NCBI RefSeq assembly: GCF_009428905.1
Contig: NZ_WHYR01000001.1
Location: 107,673 to 171,672, forward strand
Reading direction: 5' to 3'
DNA: 64,000 nt
Source of the DNA: Desulfofundulus thermobenzoicus
Lineage (GTDB): Bacteria; Bacillota; Desulfotomaculia; Desulfotomaculales; Desulfovirgulaceae
A program made the translations under genes and the position numbers. Below, one piece after another: positions 25,343 to 33,304 of the stretch. The first letter of the stretch is position 1; the number at the start of each line of letters is the position of its first letter. Under the pieces are notes generated by a model that was not told the DNA's origin, did not search any database, and was given only the letters and a program-made list of their open reading frames with translations.

Positions 25343-25856
25343 AGCTCGATGTTCAGCTGTTAAAAAGCCTTGACCCGGTTCCACGGCCTGATAATCACAC
25401 CTTTGTGGTTAAGGCCGCCCGGAACGGAGAAGTCATTTTGAATATTATACTACACTATACTATTGTGAACGGTCAATAATTTTAGACGATTTTTCAGTTA
25501 ATGAACATAATATAGTTTTGGGCGGTATGGAAGGAGCCCGTAGGGCGACTGGAATACCGCCCAAAATAACCGGTGCACAAAATCCAGACAGGAAAGGTTA
25601 TCCAAAATCGCCGTCTGAGGAATTCCTCCAGGTTGTCCCGGATGGTGGTTAACTTAAGTTCACCAAGGATGGCCCTGACCTCCTGTACCTGGCTGGCTTT
25701 TACGCCTTTTCACCTCCGGTAAGTCCGGCATAGACGCACACAGGTTGATTAAAAACTCCGAGCTCCACATTATCCCAGCGTGTGGACACTGGCGCCGCGG
25801 GACAAGCCGGACGAGTTCAATCACACCGTTTTAAAGTTTCAGGCAAGAAGCTAATA
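25343..25856. other. intergenic region with inverted repeat, no gene seen
   Basis: A 13-bp inverted repeat (TTTTGGGCGGTAT at 25516-25528, complement at 25554-25566) with an inner hairpin may end transcription of the exporter genes. An AT-rich stretch at 25440-25515 probably holds the fdhD promoter. The rest (25567-25856) has short unsupported frames; a possible decayed coding fragment near 25785-25850 was not recognised. Confidence 0.5.
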
Positions 25857-26546
25857 TTAAGACCAGATAAATTCACGCCGGGTAAAACGGATCAGACCCA
25901 GGGCGACAGTTACCGTAAAGTATGTTAAAGACCGGATGATCGGTACGCTTGAGGCGCCAGTTGTTGCGTTGATGTTCGACAATAGAGGCGGCAGGAAGAC
26001 GTTCAGCCATATCCAGGGGCCTCCCAGTTCATTAAAAAAATAGCTGCCTAAACCGAGGAGTACCAGGATAACAGCGTAAACAGGATCAATGGCCCTTCCA
26101 GTCAGGGATGAAAACAAAATAAAAAGTCCCGTGACGACGAACAGGTTGCCGGTAACGGCAGCCAGCAAAGTTAATGGCAAAATATGTCCGGATAACGGCA
26201 AAACCAGGATCGTACAGGCGGTAACAATAGCTATCCAGAAGGCGCTAAGGGATAGGGAAGCAAGCAATAAACCAGTATAGTATGCAGTTTTTCCTGCTTT
26301 TAACATAAAAACGGTCATCTTGCTATCAGCATTACGCCAGATAAGAGAGGTCGTACATACGGCGGACAGGACTATGGTAAAAAAACCCAGGCCAACTGCA
26401 AGAGAGGCCCAGGTATGTGGTTCTTGTTTAGGGGTGGGACCAAAAAAGATGGCCAGAAACAGAGCAATTATAATCACCTCAGCCCAAACGGCATAAGTTC
26501 TAAAGTGATCCCGCAAAAAAAACCAGGCCAGGGCAAATACTTTCAC
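25857..26546 (-). CDS. ABC-2 type permease
   Basis: Membrane subunit of an ABC exporter, 229 residues with about six hydrophobic segments starting with VIIIALFLAIFFG near residue 24. No strong family signature beyond the ABC-2 pattern. Its start overlaps the stop of the ATPase gene by 4 bases (ATGA type), so the two form one exporter. The substrate cannot be told from sequence. Confidence 0.8.
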   Translation of the reverse strand: MKVFALAWFFLRDHFRTYAVWAEVIIIALFLAIFFGPTPKQEPHTWASLAVGLGFFTIVLSAVCTTSLIWRNADSKMTVFMLKAGKTAYYTGLLLASLSLSAFWIAIVTACTILVLPLSGHILPLTLLAAVTGNLFVVTGLFILFSSLTGRAIDPVYAVILVLLGLGSYFFNELGGPWIWLNVFLPPLLSNINATTGASSVPIIRSLTYFTVTVALGLIRFTRREFIWS

Positions 26547-27451
26547 CGGCTTCTCCCTCTCTCTAAATGATTGGTTGCCGTCAGGAAAACGTCCTCCAGG
26601 AATAATCCGGGGTGGCTGAGTGACAACACCCGGATGCGGCGTTCACCGAGCAATTGCATGACGGCAAAGTAGCGGTCGTCATCTAAATGGTGAAAAATAA
26701 TTCTATGCCCTTCAAGTTCGCAATCCAATTCCAGACGCGAAAGCGCTTCTTCCAGTACAATGGCCTCTGCGTCAATTTCAATTGCCACCATCTGTCGCCG
26801 CTCCCGCATCAGTTCACCAATGCCGCGGTTAAGGACGAGTCGCCCCTTGTGAAGAACCCCCACACGACTGCATACGCGTTCAATCTCCGCAAGGTAATGG
26901 GAGCTGAATAATATGGTTTTGCCCTGCTGATGAAGCCGGAGAATGATATCTCTGATTCCTTTTTGCCCGAAGGGATCAAGGCCCGCTGCCGGCTCGTCCA
27001 TAATAATGATTTCCGGATCACCAAGAATGGCCTGGGCAATCCCCAGTCGCTGCAGCATGCCCCGCGAAAGAGTTCCTATCCTGTATCCGGCCCTATCCGC
27101 GAGGTTAGCCAGGTGAAGAGCATGATCCACTCTATCCTTAAGCCTTTTGCCTTTTAGCCCGGTTAACTGTCCCAGCAAATTGAGGTATTCCGTCACTGTG
27201 AATGTTGTATAGAAAACGGGCCGGTCGGGGACATAGCCAATCCCTGGAGAGTGTGAGAACTTAACCTGACCGGTTGTGGGGCGGATTAAACCCAAAAGAA
27301 GACGGATGAAAGTGGTCTTTCCCGCTCCGTTTTCGCCCACCAGTCCAAAAACTTCGCCTGAGTGAATGGTCAAGGAAATGTCCTTTAGTGCCCAGCCTGG
27401 TGACCTTGCATAGCGTTTGCCTAGATTGTTGATTGCTATAATAGTTTTCAT
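26543..27451 (-). CDS. ABC transporter ATP-binding protein
   Basis: Nucleotide-binding subunit, 302 residues. Walker A GENGAGKT near residue 38, signature LSRGMLQRLGIAQA near 133, Walker B IIIMDEPAAGLDP near 150 and switch His in LFSSHYLAEIERV. The C-terminal 80 residues form the extra domain common in CcmA/YhaQ-type exporters. It is paired with the ABC-2 permease. The RGMLQ form of the signature is usual in this subgroup. Possible roles include export or membrane maintenance. Confidence 0.9.
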   Translation of the reverse strand: MKTIIAINNLGKRYARSPGWALKDISLTIHSGEVFGLVGENGAGKTTFIRLLLGLIRPTTGQVKFSHSPGIGYVPDRPVFYTTFTVTEYLNLLGQLTGLKGKRLKDRVDHALHLANLADRAGYRIGTLSRGMLQRLGIAQAILGDPEIIIMDEPAAGLDPFGQKGIRDIILRLHQQGKTILFSSHYLAEIERVCSRVGVLHKGRLVLNRGIGELMRERRQMVAIEIDAEAIVLEEALSRLELDCELEGHRIIFHHLDDDRYFAVMQLLGERRIRVLSLSHPGLFLEDVFLTATNHLERGRSR

Positions 27452-27788
27452 CTTGCACCTCTATAAATTACCTGGTGATATAATATCACACTCAGGAGTG
27501 GATATCATCCAGAATCTCCTCACGGGTAAAAACCGCTTTCCCGGTTTTAGGATGGCGCCTGCTATGATATAATGGTCGGGAAAATGTTTGAACGGAGAAA
27601 ACTGCCGTCCGGGTCCTACTACCGGAGATGGACCGCAATCATGCACCATCCCCATTTCAAATATTTTGACCAGGGGGTGATGCACAACCGCCGGTACGTT
27701 GGAAAAAATCCCTTAAGCGGGCGCAAATCAAATAACGAAAACATATACCATGTAAAAAAAAATAAACCGGTATAAGGGGGATGAAAGG
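27452..27788. other. intergenic region, no supported gene
   Basis: Contains a TATAAT-like element near 27565 and a 67-codon plus-strand frame (27572-27775) that has no ribosome-binding site and resembles nothing I know. It probably holds promoters for the exporter genes (minus) and for the DUF350 gene (plus). Confidence 0.4.
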
Positions 27789-28187
27789 TTGTACTGGCAC
27801 CAGCTGGCATCCAGCCTGATTTGTTTTGCGGTGTCTATTTTTCTTGTCCTGCTGATGGTTTTTCTTTTCTGCCGGTTAACCAGGTATAACGATTGGGAGG
27901 AAATCCAGCGGGGCAACGTGGCCGCCGCCCTGGCCCTGGGCGGCAAGGTTCTGGGCCTGGCCAACGTCATGCGCTTTGCCATCATGAGCAATATGGGCGC
28001 CGTGGAAATTGTAGCCTGGGGTATGGCGGGAATGGTTCTGCTGCTCCTGGTTTATCTGGCCTTTGAATGGTTGACTCCCCGGTTGAAGGTAAACGAAGAG
28101 ATAGCCGGGGGCAATGTGGCGGTGGGTGCGCTGTCCATGGTCTTTTCCCTGGCGGCCAGCCTGATCATTGGAGCAAGCATTTCCTGA
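27789..28187 (+). CDS. DUF350 domain membrane protein
   Basis: 132 residues with four hydrophobic helices arranged as two repeats (about 9-30, 50-70, 75-95, 110-130). The RGNVAAALALGG and GGNVAVGALSM segments are the duplicated DUF350 motif. Function of the family is unknown; members are small inner-membrane proteins. TTG start with AAGGGGG eight bases before it. It stands alone. Confidence 0.85.
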   Translation: MYWHQLASSLICFAVSIFLVLLMVFLFCRLTRYNDWEEIQRGNVAAALALGGKVLGLANVMRFAIMSNMGAVEIVAWGMAGMVLLLLVYLAFEWLTPRLKVNEEIAGGNVAVGALSMVFSLAASLIIGASIS

Positions 28188-28325
28188 CCGGGAAAGTACG
28201 CCCGGTAAAAAGTCTAATAAGCTTAATGAGTTTTTAACCGGGTTCAGGAAAAGCTGGGGATGACGTATTTTGCAAAAGTGCAAACATTTATTAAATAACA
28301 ACTTTTTTGTGTCCGCCGCAAGCGA

Positions 28326-28354
28326 TTGTCATAAATTTTTCCGTATGATATAAT
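28326..28354 (+). promoter_or_regulatory. sigma-A promoter of hyd operon
   Basis: TTGTCA, 17 bases, TATAAT. It is the best housekeeping promoter between the DUF350 gene and hydC and would start transcription near 28361, leaving a leader of about 320 bases to hydC. That leader shows no gene and no riboswitch I could identify. Confidence 0.75.
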
Positions 28355-28683
28355 TTAAGAGCAATAAGTATTACAAATGACTGCCCTTGTTATTGCAGCC
28401 CGGGAAGAGATCTTCTCAGGCCTCTTTTATATCAGTAAATGTGATAGAGAACACAATCACTATCCTAATCCGGGGAGGTGGTAATAAACAAAAATTCCCA
28501 CACCGGATGAATATCGCTGCGGGCAACATGTGGGTGGTGGTATGAAAGGAGTAACCGCCTTTGTCCGGAAGTGCTTGACCCGGGATGTGGCGCAAAAGAA
28601 TGCCTCCGTCCGGTAAGTTGACAACCAGGTACATTAATTTCCAACGACCAACAACCGACGACCAATACAGGGAGGTCTGGATT

Positions 28684-29178
28684 ATGAAAGAGCAAGGCTG
28701 CACCTGCGCTCCGATCAATGAGGAGGAACTCTATCCCGAAATGGCGCGGTATATCGATCAGCACCGCGGCAACCCCAACGCCCTGATCACGGTGCTGCAC
28801 AGGGCCCAGAGTCTTTTCGGCTACCTGCCCCGGAAAGTGCAGGAGATGGTGGCCGAAGGGCTTTCTGTCCCCTTGAGCGAGGTATACGGTGTGGCTACCT
28901 TTTACGCCTTCTTTTCCCTGGTGCCCCGGGGCAGGCACGAGATCCGGGTGTGCCTGGGCACGGCCTGCTATGTGCGCGGCGGACAAAAAATAGTGGAATA
29001 TCTGGAAAAGGACCTGGGGGTCCGGGTGGGGGATACCACTAAAGATAGACGCTTCTCTTTAAACGAAGTGCGCTGTGTGGGCGCCTGCAGCCTGGCGCCG
29101 GCGGTTTTGATCGATGAGGATGTCTATGCCCGGGTGGAGCCTGCCCGGATTAGTGAAATCCTGGACAAATATGAGTAA
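28684..29178 (+). CDS. hydC: NuoE-like [2Fe-2S] subunit of [FeFe]-hydrogenase (HydC)
   Basis: 164 residues, thioredoxin-like ferredoxin of the NuoE family. The four cluster Cys are in CLGTACYVRGG (near 90-95) and CVGAC (near 131-135). The GYLP and EVYGVATFYAFF segments are typical. In trimeric bifurcating hydrogenases this subunit relays electrons between HydB and HydA. ATG 28684 has GGGAGGT seven bases before it. First gene of hydCBA; hydB begins 17 bases after its stop. Confidence 0.93.
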   Translation: MKEQGCTCAPINEEELYPEMARYIDQHRGNPNALITVLHRAQSLFGYLPRKVQEMVAEGLSVPLSEVYGVATFYAFFSLVPRGRHEIRVCLGTACYVRGGQKIVEYLEKDLGVRVGDTTKDRRFSLNEVRCVGACSLAPAVLIDEDVYARVEPARISEILDKYE

Positions 29179-29194
29179 GAAGGAGGGGGTCGGG

Positions 29195-30841
29195 GTGAAA
29201 TCATGGCGTGCGCAGGTCCTGGTCTGTGCCGGCGCCGGTTGTGTATCCTCCGGATGCCGCAAGATCAGGGATGCCCTGGTGGAGAAAATTGAAAATCACG
29301 GCCTGCAGCAGGAGGTCAAGGTGATTGAGACCGGCTGCATAGGCTCCTGCAACCTGGGTCCGCTGGTGCTGATCAACCCGGAGGGGATCCTTTACCAGAA
29401 GCTCGTTCCGCCGGATGCGGAAGAAATTGTGGTGGAGCACCTGATCAAGGGTCGGCCCGTGGAAAGGTTGCTTTACAAGGATCCGGTCACGGGCAAAAGC
29501 ATCCCCCGCATGCGGGATATTGATTTCTTTAAATATCAGGAGAAGATCGTCCTGCGTAACTGCGGCCTGATCGACCCCATGAACATAGAGGAATATGTGG
29601 CCCGGGACGGCTACCGGGCGCTGCACCGGGCGCTGACGGCCATGACCCCCGGGGAAGTGATTGATGTGGTCACCCGGTCCGGGCTGCGGGGGCGGGGGGG
29701 AGCCGGATTCCCCACCGGGTTGAAGTGGCAGTTTGCCCGCCAGGCCGCGGGCACAACCAAATATGTGGTGTGCAACGCCGATGAGGGTGACCCGGGCGCC
29801 TTCATGGATCGCAGCGTACTGGAGGGGGATCCCCACAGTGTCATTGAAGCCATGGCCATTGCCGGCTACACCATCGGGGCCAGCCAGGGCTACGTGTATA
29901 TCCGGGCGGAATATCCCCTGGCCATCGAGCGATTGACCCGGGCCATTGAGCAGGCCAGGGAACACCGCTACCTGGGGGAGGACATTTTCGGCACCGGTTT
30001 TCACTTTGATGTGGAAATAAGAATCGGCGCCGGCGCCTTTGTCTGCGGCGAGGAGACGGCCCTGTTGACCTCCATTGAAGGTAAAAGGGGCGAGCCCCGG
30101 CCCAGGCCTCCCTTCCCCGCCGAAAAGGGCCTCTTTGGCTGTCCCACGGTGATCAACAATGTGGAAACACTTGCCAATATCCCCGTGATCATCTTGAAGG
30201 GGGCCGACTGGTTTGCCGGTTTCGGCACGGAAAAAAGCAAGGGGACCAAGGTCTTTGCCCTGGCCGGCAGTGTGGTGAACACCGGCCTGGTGGAAGTGCC
30301 CCTGGGCACCACCTTGAGGGACCTGGTGTATAAAATCGGCGGCGGCATCAGGGACGGTAAGAATTTCAAGGCCGCCCAGACCGGCGGGCCCTCGGGGGGC
30401 TGCATCCCGGCGGCGTATCTGGATATACCCATTGACTACGAGTCGTTGAGTAAAATTGGCGCCATTGTGGGATCGGGCGGTTTGATCATCACCGACGAGG
30501 ACACCTGCATTGTGGACTTCGCCCGCTTCTTCATGGACTTTACCCAGAACGAGTCCTGCGGCAAATGTCCCCCCTGCCGCATCGGCACCAAAAGGATTCT
30601 GGAAATCCTCGTCCGCATCACCCAGGGCCGGGGCCGGGAGGACGATCTGGACCGGCTGGAAGAGCTGTGTCTGAGCATCAAGGACGCCGCCCTGTGCGGC
30701 CTGGGGCAGACCGCGCCCAACCCGGTGCTGACCACCATCAGGTACTTCCGGGACGAGTACCTGGAGCACATCCGGGATAAGCATTGCCGGGCCGGGGTGT
30801 GCAGGCGCCTGAAGAAACAGCCGGCAGTAAAGATTTCTTAA
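29195..30841 (+). CDS. hydB: NuoF-like NADH-binding subunit of [FeFe]-hydrogenase (HydB)
   Basis: 548 residues. An N-terminal thioredoxin-like [2Fe-2S] domain (CAGAGCVSSGC, CIGSC) is followed by the flavoprotein core with RGRGGAGFPTG (FMN/NADH site), CNADEGDPGAFMDR and GAGAFVCGEETAL, then the [4Fe-4S] motif SCGKCPPCRIGTKR. The protein stops at CRAGVCRRL, so the C-terminal two-cluster ferredoxin of Thermotoga or Moorella HydB is missing. GTG 29195 is chosen because AAGGAGGGGG lies seven bases before it; ATG 29171 is possible. Couples NADH to hydrogen metabolism with HydA and HydC. Confidence 0.93.
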   Translation: MKSWRAQVLVCAGAGCVSSGCRKIRDALVEKIENHGLQQEVKVIETGCIGSCNLGPLVLINPEGILYQKLVPPDAEEIVVEHLIKGRPVERLLYKDPVTGKSIPRMRDIDFFKYQEKIVLRNCGLIDPMNIEEYVARDGYRALHRALTAMTPGEVIDVVTRSGLRGRGGAGFPTGLKWQFARQAAGTTKYVVCNADEGDPGAFMDRSVLEGDPHSVIEAMAIAGYTIGASQGYVYIRAEYPLAIERLTRAIEQAREHRYLGEDIFGTGFHFDVEIRIGAGAFVCGEETALLTSIEGKRGEPRPRPPFPAEKGLFGCPTVINNVETLANIPVIILKGADWFAGFGTEKSKGTKVFALAGSVVNTGLVEVPLGTTLRDLVYKIGGGIRDGKNFKAAQTGGPSGGCIPAAYLDIPIDYESLSKIGAIVGSGGLIITDEDTCIVDFARFFMDFTQNESCGKCPPCRIGTKRILEILVRITQGRGREDDLDRLEELCLSIKDAALCGLGQTAPNPVLTTIRYFRDEYLEHIRDKHCRAGVCRRLKKQPAVKIS

Positions 30842-30860
30842 GAACGGGAGGGTGAAGGGC

Positions 30861-32585
30861 ATGGTAACGTTAACCATAGACGGCCACAGGGTGCAGGCCC
30901 CACCGGGCAGCACCATTCTGGAAGCGGCTAAAGGGGCCAGCATTCGCATTCCCACCCTCTGCTACCTGCCCGAAGTACAGGCCATCGGGGCCTGCCGGGT
31001 ATGCCTGGTGGAGGTGGAGGGCAACCGCAACCTGCAGCCGGCCTGCGTGTTCCCGGTGAGCGAGGGCATGGTGGTGCATACCAATACCCCCCGGGTGCGC
31101 CGGGCCAGAAAGTTTACGGTGGAAATGATTGTCTCCAACCACCCCATGGATGACTGCCTGACCTGTCCCCGCAACCAGCGGTGCGAATTGCAGCGGCTGG
31201 CCGATGAACTGGGGATCCGGGAGGTGCGGTTTACCGGCGAGAAAAGCGAAGGGCGCCTGGACGACCTTTCCCCTTCCATTGTCCGGGACCAGAGCAAATG
31301 CATCCTCTGCCGCCGCTGTGTCACCGTCTGCAGGGAGGTGCAGGGGGTGGCGGCCATCTCGGTCCAGGGCCGGGGCTTCAAGACCCGGGTGGAACCGGCC
31401 TTCGGCCAGAGCCTGCATGACGTGGCCTGCGCCCTGTGCGGCCAGTGCATACTGGCCTGTCCGGTGGGCGCCCTGCAGGAGAAGGAGAACATAGAGGAAG
31501 TATGGCAGGCCATTTTCGACCCCACCAAATTTGTGGTGGTGCAGGACGCCCCGGCGGTGCGGGCGGCCCTGGGGGAGGAATTTGGCTATCCACCCGGTAC
31601 GCTGGTGACCGGGAAAATGCTCTCGGCGGTGCGGCGGCTGGGCTTCAACCGGGTCTTTGACACCAACTTTGCCGCCGACCTGACCATTATGGAAGAGGGC
31701 CACGAACTGTTAAAGAGGATCAAAGAGGGCGGCGTGCTGCCCATGATCACCAGCTGCAGCCCGGGCTGGATCAAATTCATCGAGCACTTCTACCCGGAAC
31801 TGCTGCCCCACCTGTCCACCTGCAAGTCCCCCCATCAGATGATGGGCGCTTTGGTGAAGACCTATTATGCCCGGAAGACGGGTATAGACCCGCAGGACAT
31901 GGTGGTGGTCTCGGTGATGCCCTGCACGGCCAAAAAGTTTGAGTGCAGCCGCCCCGAAATGAACGGCAGCGGTTACAAAGATGTGGATTATGTGCTCACC
32001 ACCCGGGAACTGGCCCGGATGATCAAGCAGGCGGGCATAGATTTTGCCGGCCTGGAGGACGGCTACTACGACGATCCCCTGGGCGAGTACAGCGGCGCGG
32101 GCACCATTTTCGGCGCCACCGGCGGGGTGATGGAAGCGGCGCTGCGCACCGCCTGTGAGGTGGCTACCGGGAAAACCCTGGAGAATCTGGAGTTTACCGC
32201 CGTCAGGGGCCTGGAAGGCATCAAGGAGGCGGTGGTGCCCCTGGACGGTCTTGGTGAGTTAAAGGTGGCTGTGGCCCACGGGCTGGGCAATGCCCGGAAG
32301 ATACTGGAAAAGATAAAGAACGGCAGCGCCGGCTATCATTTTATTGAAATCATGGCCTGTCCCGGGGGATGTGTCAGCGGCGGCGGGCAGCCCCTGCCGG
32401 TAAACAACGAAATCAGAGAACTGCGCGCCCGGGCGCTGTACCAGGAGGACAGGGATTTAAAGCTCCGCAAGTCCCATGAAAACCCGTCCATCAAAAGGCT
32501 CTATGCAGAATTCCTGGGCCAGCCCCTGGGTGAAAAATCCCACCACCTGCTGCACACCCGTTATACGGCCCGGGGCAAGTTTTAA
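30861..32585 (+). CDS. hydA: [FeFe]-hydrogenase catalytic subunit HydA
   Basis: 574 residues. N-terminal [2Fe-2S] domain with Cys 34, 45, 48 and 62; HPMDDCLTC segment; two [4Fe-4S] groups (CILCRRCVTVC, CALCGQCILACP); then the H-cluster domain with L1 TSCSPGW, L2 MPCTAKKFE and L3 MACPGGCVSGGGQP. The TSCSP form of L1 (Ser for the second Cys) is common in multimeric NAD(P)-linked enzymes. Gene order hydC-hydB-hydA suggests a cytoplasmic, probably electron-bifurcating hydrogenase. ATG 30861 follows GGGAGG. No maturation genes (hydEFG) are in the window. Confidence 0.95.
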   Translation: MVTLTIDGHRVQAPPGSTILEAAKGASIRIPTLCYLPEVQAIGACRVCLVEVEGNRNLQPACVFPVSEGMVVHTNTPRVRRARKFTVEMIVSNHPMDDCLTCPRNQRCELQRLADELGIREVRFTGEKSEGRLDDLSPSIVRDQSKCILCRRCVTVCREVQGVAAISVQGRGFKTRVEPAFGQSLHDVACALCGQCILACPVGALQEKENIEEVWQAIFDPTKFVVVQDAPAVRAALGEEFGYPPGTLVTGKMLSAVRRLGFNRVFDTNFAADLTIMEEGHELLKRIKEGGVLPMITSCSPGWIKFIEHFYPELLPHLSTCKSPHQMMGALVKTYYARKTGIDPQDMVVVSVMPCTAKKFECSRPEMNGSGYKDVDYVLTTRELARMIKQAGIDFAGLEDGYYDDPLGEYSGAGTIFGATGGVMEAALRTACEVATGKTLENLEFTAVRGLEGIKEAVVPLDGLGELKVAVAHGLGNARKILEKIKNGSAGYHFIEIMACPGGCVSGGGQPLPVNNEIRELRARALYQEDRDLKLRKSHENPSIKRLYAEFLGQPLGEKSHHLLHTRYTARGKF

Positions 32586-32603
32586 CCAAGGGGGTAGAGG
32601 TTA

Positions 32604-33047
32604 ATGTTTAAAAAAATCCTGGTGCCCGTGGACGGGTCCGAGGCTTCCCGGCTGGCTGTAAAAACGGCCGCTCGCATGGCCGAAAAATTCGGGGCGGAAG
32701 TGATGCTCTTTCATGTGATGCAGCTGCCCTCGCCCACGGAAATGTTCGAGACCTTCAGCGGCAAACTGGGGGAAATATATTACCAGGTGAAGGACCGCAT
32801 AGCCAGATTCGGCAGCCGGGTGCTGGAAGATGCACTGAAAGATTGTGAGGGTTTTAAAGTTATTTTTAAAGAAAAGGCGGTATGGGGAGAACCGGCCAGG
32901 GAGATTATCCAGGAAGCGGCCGAAGGCCGGTATGACCTGGTGGTAATGGGCAGCCGGGGCTGGGACGATGTGGATGAGTGGCTGCTGGGCAGCATCAGCC
33001 AGCGGGTGGTGCGCCGTTGCAAGTGCCCGGTGCTGGTGGTGCGGTAG
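32604..33047 (+). CDS. universal stress protein UspA family
   Basis: 147 residues, single Usp domain. The N-terminus ILVPVDGSEAS and the ATP-binding signature G-x2-G-x9-G-S near the C-terminus (MGSRGWDDVDEWLLGSIS) are intact, so it is probably an ATP-binding type. It starts 18 bases after hydA and ends before a terminator, so it is probably the last gene of the hyd operon. Confidence 0.92.
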   Translation: MFKKILVPVDGSEASRLAVKTAARMAEKFGAEVMLFHVMQLPSPTEMFETFSGKLGEIYYQVKDRIARFGSRVLEDALKDCEGFKVIFKEKAVWGEPAREIIQEAAEGRYDLVVMGSRGWDDVDEWLLGSISQRVVRRCKCPVLVVR

Positions 33048-33064
33048 GTGACAGGGATTGAGAA

Positions 33065-33100
33065 GGCCCCGGCTTGCCGGGGCCCGTGAATTTTTGTGCG
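33065..33100 (+). terminator. terminator of hyd operon
   Basis: A perfect GGCCCCGGC-TT-GCCGGGGCC hairpin (33065-33084) is followed by a short T-run at 33091-33095. A second GC-rich inverted repeat near 33252-33290 may stop the convergent beta-propeller gene. Nothing else is seen in 33101-33300. Confidence 0.75.
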
Positions 33101-33304
33101 CCCGGCATGGGCGTTAACTTGGTGGTGAAAGTCCACTGCTCAGGGTGTTTCGGGGGGAGGGGGGGCCCATTGGGCTGCTTTCAAGGGTTCAGAGCCTGCT
33201 GGCAGGAATGCCTTGATTCCACGGCCGGCCTGTAAGTTTGCGGGCCATATGGTTGCCGCCGGCCCTTTGTGGGGTATGGGGGCCGGCGGGCCGTAAATTA
33301 TAAC

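Noticed and set aside
27572..27775. 67-codon gene between the exporter and DUF350
   Set aside because: No ribosome-binding site, no recognisable product and an opposite-strand frame of equal quality.
29201..30955. Open frame of 584 codons on the minus strand opposite hydB
   Set aside because: Same antisense effect; hydB motifs on the plus strand are unambiguous.
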